NCBI GenBank assembly: GCA_934177795.1
Contig: CAKPPS010000007.1
Coordinates: forward strand, 1 to 50,509
DNA: 50,509 nt
DNA from: an uncultured Clostridia bacterium
GTDB lineage: Bacteria; Bacillota; Clostridia; TANB77; CAG-508
Direction: 5' to 3'
The stretch's first letter is position 1. Every line of letters starts with the position of its first letter. Positions 7,999 through 16,623 of the stretch are shown piece after piece. The position numbers were made by a program, and so were the translations under genes. Under the pieces are notes generated by a model, which ran no database searches, had not been told where the DNA came from, and saw only the letters and a program-made list of their open reading frames with translations.

Positions 7999-9945
7999 TT
8001 ATAAATCAATTTTATTATACTTAATATTTAATTGATTTAATAAATTAATCTCTCTTTCTGTACAAGAAAAAATAATTATTTGTCTATCTTTATATTTATT
8101 TATTAAATATTTCAAAATATTTTCTAATCTAGTTGTATCATAATATGCAAATGATTCATCTAGAATTATTGGCAATTTTTCTTTTGATAATTCCTCAGTC
8201 ATGGAAAGTCTTAATGATAAATACAATTGTTCTATAGTTCCTGTACTCAATCTATTTGCTTCAACATAATTACCATTTTTTAATTCTACAATAATTCCAT
8301 TATCATCTTGTAATGAAACATTTGTATATTTACCATCCGTAATACTTGCAATATTTTGTGATAAATTTTGCGTGAATTTTGGAGTTACTGTATTTTTCAT
8401 TTTATTATAAGCTTTTGTTAAAAATTCTTTTGCTATAATCATACTTTTTTCTAATTTTTTTAACTCTAATATTTTATTATTATTATTTTCTATTTTTTCT
8501 TCTATTTTTACTAAATTATCTAATTTAGTATTTATACCTTCTTTTTCAAATTCTAAAGTTCGTAAATTTATTTTTATTTCATTTAATTGTTTTTGCATTA
8601 TATTTATTTGCATATTTATTTTTTCTAAATTATTTATTTCTATTATTTCATTATTTTTTATTTTATTTAAATATTCATTTTTTATTTTTTCTTTTTTTAA
8701 ATTAATATTTATATTTAAATTATTTTTTATATTATTTATTTCTTCTTTTAATTCTAAATTATTTTTTTCTATTATTTTATTTTCATCTAAATAATTATTT
8801 TTTTCTTTTTCTATATTTTCTTTTTCATTATTATATTCATTTTCCATATTTTTTATTAATTTATTTTTATTTTTTATTTTAATTAAAGAAAATATTATAT
8901 CTATTGGTACTGTAAGGAGAAAAATATATTTAATAATATTATTTTTTATAAAAATAAATTGTGCTATATTAATTATTAGTAATAATAAAAAAATAATTAA
9001 TAATATTTTTTTTATTTTATTTTTATTTTGTTTTATTTTTTTTATTTTATTTTTATTTTTTTCTAATATTTTTTCATTTTCATTTTTTATTTTTAAAATT
9101 TCTTCATTATTATTATTTATTTTTTTTATATTTTCTTTTTCTATATTTTCTTTTATTTTTATTTTTTCATTTTCTATATTATTGTTTTCAAAAATTATTT
9201 TTATTTTATTTAAATATTCAATAATTATTTCTAAATTTATTTTTTTATTTATTAAATTATTTTTATTTTCTTCCATTATATTTATTGAATTTTTATATTT
9301 TTCTAACTCTCTTTTCTCTTCTAACAAATTATCATTTTCTCTTAATAAAATATTTAATGGCTTTTCACGTGATCTTTCTGTTCCTATTTCATCTAATTGT
9401 CTTTTATTAATTCTATCAATTGCTTTTTTATATGAGACATTATCTTCTCCTGTTCCAACTAAATTAGCAATTTTTTGTATTAATATATTTTGCTCATTTT
9501 TTTCTAATTTTACTTCTCCTTGATTTACCACAATTGTTGATAAAAATAATTTTTCATCTATTTTAGTTTGCTCATAAAAAAATTCATTTCCTTTATTTTT
9601 ATCAATATTAAATTGTTTTGATATATCTTCTTTATTTTTATTAAATATTTGTGGATTTTTTTTTCTAAAATCTCTAAAAACTTCATATTTTTCATTATTA
9701 TCTAGTTCATATTCTATTTTTCCTGAAAATTCTTCTGTTTGCCATGGTTTATATTTTTCAAAATCCGAATATTCTCTGCCATTTTTATTTTTTGAAATTC
9801 CATACAATGAATTTGTTATAAATTTTAATATTGTTGATTTTCCTGATTCATTTTTTCCATGTATTATATTTATTCTTTCATTAAAATCTATTTCTTTATT
9901 TTTTATTTTTCCATAAGAATTTATTTGTAATTTATTTATTTTCAA
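7999..9945 (-). CDS. yhaN: YhaN-like SMC/Rad50-type AAA ATPase
   Basis: This is an SbcC/Rad50-like ATPase of the YhaN type (648 aa). The N-terminus has a Walker A (IIHGKNESGKSTILKF). The C-terminus has an ABC signature-like LSTGTIEQLYLSLRL and a Walker B region (LPIILDESFAYYD). The middle is a long coiled coil extremely rich in Asn, Lys, Glu and Ile, interrupted at about residues 310-355 by two hydrophobic segments; that membrane-associated hairpin distinguishes YhaN from SbcC. Its start lies 13 bp after the stop of yhaO, so the two form an operon and presumably a nuclease-ATPase complex acting on DNA ends. The low-complexity coiled coil reflects extreme AT bias. Confidence 0.87.
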   Translation of the reverse strand: MKINKLQINSYGKIKNKEIDFNERINIIHGKNESGKSTILKFITNSLYGISKNKNGREYSDFEKYKPWQTEEFSGKIEYELDNNEKYEVFRDFRKKNPQIFNKNKEDISKQFNIDKNKGNEFFYEQTKIDEKLFLSTIVVNQGEVKLEKNEQNILIQKIANLVGTGEDNVSYKKAIDRINKRQLDEIGTERSREKPLNILLRENDNLLEEKRELEKYKNSINIMEENKNNLINKKINLEIIIEYLNKIKIIFENNNIENEKIKIKENIEKENIKKINNNNEEILKIKNENEKILEKNKNKIKKIKQNKNKIKKILLIIFLLLLIINIAQFIFIKNNIIKYIFLLTVPIDIIFSLIKIKNKNKLIKNMENEYNNEKENIEKEKNNYLDENKIIEKNNLELKEEINNIKNNLNININLKKEKIKNEYLNKIKNNEIIEINNLEKINMQINIMQKQLNEIKINLRTLEFEKEGINTKLDNLVKIEEKIENNNNKILELKKLEKSMIIAKEFLTKAYNKMKNTVTPKFTQNLSQNIASITDGKYTNVSLQDDNGIIVELKNGNYVEANRLSTGTIEQLYLSLRLSMTEELSKEKLPIILDESFAYYDTTRLENILKYLINKYKDRQIIIFSCTEREINLLNQLNIKYNKIDL

Positions 9946-9958
9946 AATATCACCTCTT

Positions 9959-11038
9959 TTATTCTAATGCTTCATATACTATTTCTATTGCTTTTTCTAA
10001 TATTTTAAGTTGTTCATCATCACAATTTTCTTTTTCTTTTAATATTTCTTTTGTAAATAATCCTTTTAATGTATTTTGGTTTGCTATTTTTTCTAGTTCA
10101 TATTCTATTTGCGTACAATCCTTTATTTTTATTATTTTTTCATTAGTAATTAATTTATATATTTCATTTTTATTTATCTCGAATTTTCTTTTACCTATTA
10201 ATATAATTTTTATTAATTCATTATTTCTATTTTCTAATTGATCTATTTTTTCTATTAAATCTTCTTTTGAATATAATTCTGTTATATCTATTTTTTTCTC
10301 TGTGAAATCATTTTCACTTAATGGTATAAATTGTGTAGATAATTTTTTGTTTTCAATATTTCCAACTATCATTCCATGTTGTCCCAATTCATCAAACCCT
10401 AATGAAATAAGTGACCCTGGATATACTATATTTTGATTTTCTGTTGTATTATAATCTAATTTATGTATATGTCCTGTTGCAACATAGTCAAATCCTTTTT
10501 CTTCTAAAATTTTTTTTGATATAGAATTATATTGTTTTTCATCAATATTTGCGCCATCTATTGTACTATGAATTACCAATATATTTTCTTTATTTTTTTC
10601 ATCTAATTCAATTTTATTTATTCCACAATCTGTGCAATAAAAATCATTAAATCCATACCCATATATATTAACATTTTCCATTTCTATTTTTTCAATCTTT
10701 GCATTAAAAATATGTACATTGTCATTCCATCTAAATTTATTATAATAAGAATTTTTAGTAAATGGATCATGATTTCCTGGACTTATAAATATTTCTGTAT
10801 CTGGTATTTCTTGAAATAATTTATTTATGTATTCAATTGTAGATTTTCTAATATATTTATGTTCATACAAATCTCCTGCTATAAATAAAAATTCTATTTT
10901 GTTTTCTTTTATATGATCAATTACTTTTTTAAATACTTTTCTTTGTTCTAGTCTTTTTATTTCTCCTAGGGTTTCTTTATCTGATAAGTTTACAAAAGGA
11001 CTATCAAAGTGTATATCAGCTATATGTATAAATTTCAT
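9959..11038 (-). CDS. yhaO: YhaO-like DNA repair metallophosphoesterase (SbcD/Mre11 family)
   Basis: The product is a 359-residue calcineurin-like phosphoesterase related to SbcD/Mre11 nucleases. All five metal-binding motifs are visible: ADIHFDSPF at the N-terminus, AGDLYEH, SPGNHDPF, the later His in VIHST, and ATGHIHKLDY. The C-terminal 130 residues are a capping region that probably contacts the partner ATPase encoded immediately downstream. The ATG at 11038 has a GAGGAAA-type site upstream. A likely promoter is TTGAAA with TATAAA near 11060-11092, though spacing is short. Together with YhaN it is inferred to process broken DNA ends. Confidence 0.9.
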   Translation of the reverse strand: MKFIHIADIHFDSPFVNLSDKETLGEIKRLEQRKVFKKVIDHIKENKIEFLFIAGDLYEHKYIRKSTIEYINKLFQEIPDTEIFISPGNHDPFTKNSYYNKFRWNDNVHIFNAKIEKIEMENVNIYGYGFNDFYCTDCGINKIELDEKNKENILVIHSTIDGANIDEKQYNSISKKILEEKGFDYVATGHIHKLDYNTTENQNIVYPGSLISLGFDELGQHGMIVGNIENKKLSTQFIPLSENDFTEKKIDITELYSKEDLIEKIDQLENRNNELIKIILIGKRKFEINKNEIYKLITNEKIIKIKDCTQIEYELEKIANQNTLKGLFTKEILKEKENCDDEQLKILEKAIEIVYEALE

Positions 11039-11137
11039 TTTATTTCCTCTTTCTTATTTAGTATCTTTTTTATTTTATACTAATTATATATTTTTTTCAA
11101 TATAATAGCGAAAATTTTTTTGGTATTTTGTGTAAGC

Positions 11138-11183
11138 AAAAAAAGCCTGAAATATAATTAAAAATCATATTCAAGGCTTTTTT
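11138..11183. terminator. Bidirectional-looking terminator after the coupling-protein operon
   Basis: AAAAAGCCT with GAAATAT on the left arm pairs with ATATTC and AGGCTTTTT on the right, with A- and T-runs flanking both sides. It directly follows the TAG at 11184 on the minus strand and separates this operon from yhaO. Confidence 0.75.
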
Positions 11184-12764
11184 CTAATTTTCTTCATCTA
11201 AAGGTCCAAATAATTCATCAAATTTTGCTTCTAATTCTTTTTGTAAATCATAAACATCTTCTTCCTCATGAATTGGTTCTTGTGGTAAAATGAAATCTTC
11301 TTCGTCTAATTCTTCTAAATTAACTTTTGTTTCTTTGTTCTCAACTTTTCTCCCTCTATTTATTTTCTTATCTTCTTTTTTTGCTTCTTTTTTATGTTCC
11401 TCTTTTTTATTATCATCTTCAAATAAATCATCTAATGACTCTACCTGTAAATTATTAGCTTGTTCCGTTTTTTCACTTTCTGGTACATAAGGATTATATG
11501 GATTATATTTTCTCCATTCTCCTCTTTCTATTTCTCCAATATCATTATGACTTATCTCGTATTTTTTCATTTCTTTTGCCATTGGATGTTTAAAATAATA
11601 AAATTTATTTGCTTTAACAGGTTTTATTCCTTTTTCAAATACAATACATAAATCATTGTCCATTCTTCTTAATTCATCTGGAGTCATTAATGCTCTTGCC
11701 ATTACTTGATCTGAAACACTCTTTCCTGTTTTCCAATTTTGTCTATCTCTATTTATTGATATACTATCTCTCTCTATTGTTTTCTCTCCTAATGCTTTTG
11801 AAAAATATTCTACAGTTTTATATGAGTTACTTCCTAAAAATACATGTGTATCACAGTTACCCATTATTGTTTCATAAGATTTTTCATACACTGCTTCTAA
11901 TTGGTCTACATTTTGTAATATAACACTAAATGAGATCTTTCTACTTCTTGATGTTGAGATTTTTTTATCAAAATCCGGTATTTTTCCTATATTAGCAAAC
12001 TCATCTAGTATGAAAAATGTTTGTTCTTTTAACGCTCCACCATTTTGATCTGCATAATCATATAATTGCTGAATCATTTGTGCAAAGAAAATTGTTAGTA
12101 AAAAGTCATATGCTGTATGTGTATCTGATGATATAACATATAATGCTGTTTTTTCATTTCCTATTTGTTCAAAATCTATTGTATCTGTTGATGTTAATTC
12201 TGCAATTTCTTTTGAATCAAATTTACCTAATTTTGATTGTAATGAACTTAAAATTGAACCATAAGTTTTTTCTGGTGCTATCTCAATTGATTTATAGTTC
12301 ATTCTTGCTGGATGATCATAAGGTAATTGACTCATTAATTCAGTAAGTAAGTTACTACCTCCGTTTGCATTTGCAGCTCTAACTAGCTCTGCACAACTAG
12401 CTAAATTTTGTTCTTCTTCTGGTCTAGTAGCTAATAAATAATATATTAATGCTTTTAATAGCATTTCAGCCATATCATCCCAGTATGGATCTGAACCACT
12501 TTCTGATTTTTGTCCTTTAACTATTGTGTTTGCAATAACATCTACGTCTAATCCTGATGAAATGTGCATTAATGGATTATATCCATCACTATATTCTGGT
12601 CTTACTAAATTTAATACTTTAATTTTATATCCATGTTCTTTTAAATATCCTGCTGTTCTATCATACAATTCTCCTTTAGGATCTGTGAAGATATAAGAGC
12701 CTAACATCTGATATGCATTTGGAATTGAATATGAGGCTGATTTACCAGAACCTGATCCGTCCAA
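11184..12764 (-). CDS. VirD4/TraG-type coupling ATPase, C-terminal fragment after frameshift
   Basis: Type IV coupling proteins are ring ATPases that deliver DNA or protein substrates to secretion channels. This piece (about 525 aa) carries GSGSGKSASYSIPN (Walker A, missing its first residues), FTDPKGELY, FFILDEFANIGKIPDF (Walker B), SFSVILQNVDQLEAVYE and a C-terminal acidic/lysine-rich tail from about residue 430. The apparent TTG start at 12764 is an artefact: the reading frame continues from the upstream fragment at 12742-13224 if one extra base near 12759 is removed. Reconstructed length is about 679 residues. No relaxase, VirB4 or other conjugation gene is in the window. As written, the ATPase is broken. 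Confidence 0.85.
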   Translation of the reverse strand: MDGSGSGKSASYSIPNAYQMLGSYIFTDPKGELYDRTAGYLKEHGYKIKVLNLVRPEYSDGYNPLMHISSGLDVDVIANTIVKGQKSESGSDPYWDDMAEMLLKALIYYLLATRPEEEQNLASCAELVRAANANGGSNLLTELMSQLPYDHPARMNYKSIEIAPEKTYGSILSSLQSKLGKFDSKEIAELTSTDTIDFEQIGNEKTALYVISSDTHTAYDFLLTIFFAQMIQQLYDYADQNGGALKEQTFFILDEFANIGKIPDFDKKISTSRSRKISFSVILQNVDQLEAVYEKSYETIMGNCDTHVFLGSNSYKTVEYFSKALGEKTIERDSISINRDRQNWKTGKSVSDQVMARALMTPDELRRMDNDLCIVFEKGIKPVKANKFYYFKHPMAKEMKKYEISHNDIGEIERGEWRKYNPYNPYVPESEKTEQANNLQVESLDDLFEDDNKKEEHKKEAKKEDKKINRGRKVENKETKVNLEELDEEDFILPQEPIHEEEDVYDLQKELEAKFDELFGPLDEEN

Positions 12765-13224
12765 CTACTAAAACATTAACATTTCCTCTTTTATTAACTG
12801 GTAAATAATTATTTTCTGCTAAAACAATTCCTTTATTTTTACTTAATATTGCATATTGCTCACCTCTTTGGCTCCAATCACTGGAACCATGTTCAATATC
12901 TGTATATTCATTTTTAGGTGCAGACCTTACAAATCCTATAAAGAAAAATACTGAATAAAATATCGTTACAACCATTAATGTTGAAAAATATGTTCCCATT
13001 GCACCTTCTGATACTATTTTCCCTAGTGTTGGAAAAGGTTGTGCTATAACTTCTCCAAATGTTGTTATAAATTTTTCCAAATCCATAGTACCACTAGCTT
13101 TTGCTATGTATTGACTATGTGCTATAGGCGTAACAAATACTATGGCAATAAATATCCATAGTATTCCAAATATTATAAAATTTGTTCTATTCCTTTTTAT
13201 CGCACCTTGTAATTTATAATTCAT
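12742..13224 (-). CDS. VirD4/TraG-type coupling protein, N-terminal fragment
   Basis: This 160-residue ORF is the membrane domain of the coupling protein. It has a basic start (YKLQGAIKRNRTN), a first hydrophobic segment at about residues 16-35, a periplasmic-side stretch, a second hydrophobic segment at about 80-100, and then HGSSDWSQRGEQYAI and NVNVLVVG leading into the nucleotide-binding site. After GGA a single extra C shifts the frame so that GGSGSGK becomes RIRFW and a stop. Upstream genes at 13249-13560 and 13576-14100 read in the same direction with short gaps. AAGGTG precedes the ATG. Confidence 0.85.
   Translation of the reverse strand: MNYKLQGAIKRNRTNFIIFGILWIFIAIVFVTPIAHSQYIAKASGTMDLEKFITTFGEVIAQPFPTLGKIVSEGAMGTYFSTLMVVTIFYSVFFFIGFVRSAPKNEYTDIEHGSSDWSQRGEQYAILSKNKGIVLAENNYLPVNKRGNVNVLVVGRIRFW
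12756..12765 (-). other. Frameshift point within the Walker A codons
   Basis: On the minus strand the sequence reads GTT GGA C GGA TCA GGT. Removing the single C (plus position 12759) restores VVGGSGSGKS, the expected P-loop. The event may be a true mutation or a consensus error. Confidence 0.85.
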
Positions 13225-13248
13225 TCAATTCACCTTCTCTTTTGTAAA

Positions 13249-13560
13249 TTATCTATCTTTGTCTTCTTTTTTCATTGTGTTATTTATTTTTTTCATTCTT
13301 TCTCTTTTTTGTTTAAAATTGTTCATATTTTGTCTTGTACTTCCATCACTTCTTTTTCCATTTTCATCTATTGTTACAGGTGGTTTTACTTTAACAGATA
13401 CTATCTCTGATTGAATAATTTCATCTAATCTGTCTATTTTTCCATTTTCTCTAATTTCGGTGGCATCTCCAGCTTTCTGGCTTTTTTCTAGTTTATTGTC
13501 TTTTTCACTTATGAAAGAAAAAACTACACTTCCTCCGTCTGTTAAATTTGTACTACTCAT
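13249..13560 (-). CDS. Hypothetical protein (103 aa) in coupling-protein operon
   Basis: I do not recognise this protein. It has no membrane segment or signal peptide. It begins MSSTNLTDGGSVVFSFISEK, has a central stretch with acidic and Ile residues (KIDRLDEIIQSEI) and ends in a very basic Lys/Arg/Asn-rich tail, so it is probably cytosolic and perhaps largely disordered. It lies 24 bp upstream of the coupling protein and 15 bp downstream of the 174-aa gene, in one operon. Being encoded directly before a VirD4-like ATPase, it could be an adaptor or substrate for it; this is inference from position only. Confidence 0.6.
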   Translation of the reverse strand: MSSTNLTDGGSVVFSFISEKDNKLEKSQKAGDATEIRENGKIDRLDEIIQSEIVSVKVKPPVTIDENGKRSDGSTRQNMNNFKQKRERMKKINNTMKKEDKDR

Positions 13561-13575
13561 TTAATCCTTCCTCCC

Positions 13576-14100
13576 TTAATTATCTTTTTTGTCTCTGATT
13601 TCAAAGGCAAAATAAGATTTATTTGGTTTCAACTTACATTTTCCTTTTATTTCATTTGTTTTTTCATCAAAATATAATACTGGTTTTATTTCCTCTGTTG
13701 TTTCTGGATCAATTACACATATTGGTCTTTTTAAGTTTGGTGTATATTTAAAGTCTTTTATCTCTGTTGCATATTCTGAATATATGCTATTACATCTTAA
13801 AGGCATTGGTTTTTTACTAATAGATACTTTATTTCCTTCTAATATTGCAGTATTTACTACTACTCTATCCTTTCCAAAAGATAGTATTACTAATTCATCT
13901 TGATTAGCAGATGGAAAATCTATATAAAATGTCTTTCTTTTCATATCTCCGTGTAATTCATCAACTGATTCTAATCTTTCTAAAGCATATTTAGGATACT
14001 CTTTTGCTAATGCTTTTGGAGTCTTAATTACTTGATAAATTACAGTATTTACTCCTTTTGGATCTGTAATGCTAAAGCTTTTTCCTTCCCATGTCTCCAT
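13576..14100 (-). CDS. Hypothetical protein (174 aa), first gene of the coupling-protein operon
   Basis: No family is recognised. The sequence is soluble, beta-strand rich by pattern (WEGKSFSITDPKGVNTVIY, VILSFGKDRVVVNTAI), with two Cys and a lysine-rich end; there is no signal peptide or transmembrane segment. It starts at an ATG with GGAGGT upstream and is driven by the consensus promoter at 14167-14195. The order 174-aa protein, 103-aa protein, VirD4-like ATPase suggests one functional unit separate from the J-domain gene upstream, which has its own transcript. Confidence 0.6.
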   Translation of the reverse strand: METWEGKSFSITDPKGVNTVIYQVIKTPKALAKEYPKYALERLESVDELHGDMKRKTFYIDFPSANQDELVILSFGKDRVVVNTAILEGNKVSISKKPMPLRCNSIYSEYATEIKDFKYTPNLKRPICVIDPETTEEIKPVLYFDEKTNEIKGKCKLKPNKSYFAFEIRDKKDN

Positions 14101-14166
14101 TTTTTTACCTCCATTTCTATGTTTTTTAATCCATAGTTTATCTTTTGTTTTTACATATACACTAAT

Positions 14167-14195
14167 ATTTTACCTTAAAATAAGCACATTGTCAA
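14167..14195 (-). promoter_or_regulatory. SigA-type promoter of the coupling-protein operon
   Basis: On the minus strand TTGACA (14190-14195) and TAAAAT (14167-14172) are spaced by exactly 17 bp, about 65 bp upstream of the 174-aa gene. Confidence 0.8.
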
Positions 14196-14213
14196 CCAAT
14201 ATATTATGTAAAA

Positions 14214-15077
14214 CTATTTTTCTCTTGGATTAAATGTTGATATTTTATTTAATTCTTCAAATTTTTTTCTTTCTTGTTCTGAAAGTTTTTTCGGAACCAT
14301 TATTTTTACTTCTGCAATTAAATCTCCCCTAGTTCCTTTTCCATCTTTATATCCTTTATTTGGTATTCTTACTATTTCTCCACTTTGTATTCCTTGCGGA
14401 ATATATACTTTAGTTTCTTCATCTATTGATTGTATATTAACTCTAGTCCCAAGAGCTGCTTCCCAAGGTGTTATTTGTAAATCTGTATATATATCACAAC
14501 CCCTTAATTTAAATTTTTTATCATCTTGTATGTTTATTTTTATAAATAAATCTCCATTTTTAGCTCCATTAATTCCTGGTTTTCCTTGTCCTATTAATCT
14601 TATTTTTTCTCCATTTCTAATCCCTTGTGGTATTGCAACCGTAAATGTTTTCATCCTTCCATCTATAGTTCTTAATGATATTTTTTTATCTAATCCGTAA
14701 AATGCTTCATATATAGTAGAGTTTATTTCTGTTTCTACATTTTCTCCTCTTAATGGTTCTTTTTTATTATTCTTTTCTGTTTTATCTATATTTCCGAAAA
14801 ATATATTTGCTATTGAATTTTTTCCCTTAAATGTAAATTTTCTACTTGTTAAATTTCTAGAATTCCATACTCTATCATATTTTCTTTTAGCACTTGGTGT
14901 AGATAATGTTCTATATGCTTCATTTATGTCTTTTATTCTTTCTTCGGCTAGTTTATCTCCTACATTTAAGTCTGGATGATATTTTTTTGCTGCATTTCTA
15001 TATGCTATTTTTATTTCATCTATTGAAACTCTACTTGTTTCTAATCCTAGAATTTTATAGTAATCTTTATAAATCAT
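14214..15077 (-). CDS. DnaJ/CbpA-type J-domain co-chaperone (type II, no zinc finger)
   Basis: J-domain proteins recruit clients to DnaK-type Hsp70 and stimulate its ATPase. Residues 1-65 are a J domain (YKDYYKILGLETSR, KYHPDLNVGD containing the essential HPD, then NEAYRTLSTPSAKRKYD). A short linker of about 45 residues replaces the Gly/Phe region. The C-terminal half is a DnaJ_C substrate-binding domain with the typical IPQGIRNGEKIRLIGQGKPG and GDLFIKINI. The CxxCxGxG zinc repeats are absent, so it is CbpA-like. The ATG at 15077 follows GGGAGG by seven bases. dnaK and grpE are not adjacent; instead it is divergent from the MoxR/VWA operon. Confidence 0.9.
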   Translation of the reverse strand: MIYKDYYKILGLETSRVSIDEIKIAYRNAAKKYHPDLNVGDKLAEERIKDINEAYRTLSTPSAKRKYDRVWNSRNLTSRKFTFKGKNSIANIFFGNIDKTEKNNKKEPLRGENVETEINSTIYEAFYGLDKKISLRTIDGRMKTFTVAIPQGIRNGEKIRLIGQGKPGINGAKNGDLFIKINIQDDKKFKLRGCDIYTDLQITPWEAALGTRVNIQSIDEETKVYIPQGIQSGEIVRIPNKGYKDGKGTRGDLIAEVKIMVPKKLSEQERKKFEELNKISTFNPREK

Positions 15078-15255
15078 TTGACATCCTCCCAATAATCAGG
15101 TGCTTTTATTATATCATAAAAATAAAAAAAATCCATAGTTAGGAGCATTTAAGTTTTATTTTTTTACAAAAATTATTAAATTAAAGAATTCATTACTAAA
15201 TCACAATAATTCTCATCCATATTTGATAAATTATCACTTAATCTATCTATTGTAA

Positions 15256-15284
15256 TTGTTATTTTTTAATTGTTATGATATGAT
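15256..15284 (+). promoter_or_regulatory. SigA-type promoter of the MoxR/VWA operon
   Basis: TTGTTA (15256-15261) and TATGAT (15279-15284) are separated by 17 bp, about 75 bp upstream of the AAA ATPase start. On the opposite strand a TGATATAAT extended -10 near 15111-15119 probably drives the J-domain gene. The 280-bp divergent region holds nothing else recognisable. Confidence 0.6.
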
Positions 15285-15358
15285 TATTGCTAAAGGGATT
15301 TATTTTCAAAATTTAAAATATATTTATTAAAAAAGTGAATATCAAAGGAGTTAGAAAT

Positions 15359-16612
15359 ATGTCAGAAAAAATACAAGAAACTCAACAACGATTAAAAGAT
15401 TTAGGTTATTTCGCGTCAGAAAATTTAGCCAAAATAGTATTATTATTTGAAGCATCAGGAAAAAGAAATAAAAAAAGTATTCCAGCACTATTATTACAAG
15501 GAAAATCTGGAGCTGGAAAAACATTTCTAGCTGAAACATTTTCTAAAATGATCAGTGCTGATGAAAAATTCGTACAATGTTTTCCTAGAATGGGGGCAGA
15601 AAACTTTCAATATGATATTAATATTGAAGGTGTAATGAAACACGATGCAGACAGTTCAATTAAGGCTGGTATATTATTACAAGCATTACAACAATCACAC
15701 AAAAATCCTGTAGTCCTTGTTATAGATGAATTAGACAAAGCAAGACCTGAAGTTGATTCCTTTCTATTAGATTTTTTGGAAAATGGAAGATTAACAACTG
15801 GTACAGATACATATGAAAAAGGAGAATTCCCAATTTATACTTTTATTACATCAAATGACAAAAGAGAAATAGATGAAGCATTAATAAATAGAAGTAAAAA
15901 AGTTGAAGTTCCTAGACCAAAGAAAGATTTATTTTTGGAAATATTAGGTTTATCTGATAATCACTATTTAGGTTATATTTATGATAAATGTCCTAATTTT
16001 TCTATTAGACAAGCCAAACAATATCTTGAAGATTTAGAAGTTTTAGGAACAGAAATGGATGAGGAAGCCTTATCTCAATATATCAATTTAGATGAATTAG
16101 ATGTAATGTCATTAGCAGATTTGCAACGTGTTTCCGAAATGGAAAATGGTAATTTAGAATTTGAGTTACCTGATTTAGTGAGATGTGAAATTACTATTAA
16201 TTCTCATAATAGAAAAGAATGGATGAAACTTTTGAAAGATGGTAACAAAGGTAATTTTAGATTATATTCATATGGTGATGGACAAGGAGAATTATACGTA
16301 AATATAGATACAATAGAACAATTACAAATGGCTAGTCAATATATGGATAATAGCTATAGAGGATGGTTCGAATATTCTCTATCAGATGAAGATATACAAT
16401 CTGATAATATTATATGGGCAGGAAATAAGGATGAGCAAAATGGTACAAGATTTGGAATAAAAATAGATGGAGACAACATGTTTAGAATTGCAATAAATAA
16501 AGGTAATACTTTTGTTTATTTAAATTCTGATTCTACTAATACTTTAGAGGCATTCTTAGGTCAAGAAAAAGATGAAATTGAGCAAGATAATGGTAGAGAT
16601 TATGATGATTAG
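15359..16612 (+). CDS. MoxR-type AAA+ ATPase with C-terminal extension (417 aa)
   Basis: A MoxR/CbbQ-like AAA+ ATPase. Walker A is LLQGKSGAGKTFLAE (about residues 46-60), Walker B is VLVIDELDKARPE (about 119-131), sensor 1 is FITSND (about 162-167), and an arginine-finger-like RSKKVEVPRP follows. After about residue 250 a C-terminal domain of unknown type begins, ending in an acidic tail EQDNGRDYDD. MoxR ATPases typically act with VWA-domain partners to remodel or activate clients, and the next gene supplies one. The ATG at 15359 is preferred over an in-frame GTG at 15335 because AAAGGAG is eight bases upstream. The client is unknown. Confidence 0.82.
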   Translation: MSEKIQETQQRLKDLGYFASENLAKIVLLFEASGKRNKKSIPALLLQGKSGAGKTFLAETFSKMISADEKFVQCFPRMGAENFQYDINIEGVMKHDADSSIKAGILLQALQQSHKNPVVLVIDELDKARPEVDSFLLDFLENGRLTTGTDTYEKGEFPIYTFITSNDKREIDEALINRSKKVEVPRPKKDLFLEILGLSDNHYLGYIYDKCPNFSIRQAKQYLEDLEVLGTEMDEEALSQYINLDELDVMSLADLQRVSEMENGNLEFELPDLVRCEITINSHNRKEWMKLLKDGNKGNFRLYSYGDGQGELYVNIDTIEQLQMASQYMDNSYRGWFEYSLSDEDIQSDNIIWAGNKDEQNGTRFGIKIDGDNMFRIAINKGNTFVYLNSDSTNTLEAFLGQEKDEIEQDNGRDYDD

Positions 16613-16623
16613 GAGGAATAATA

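Noticed and set aside
9182..9523. Plus-strand ORF of 113 aa
   Set aside because: It is the antisense shadow of the Asn/Lys-rich coiled coil of the YhaN-like ATPase.
12742..12766. Programmed +1 frameshift in the coupling protein
   Set aside because: The site (GGA C GGA) is not a known slippery sequence and no stimulatory structure was seen; mutation or consensus error is simpler.
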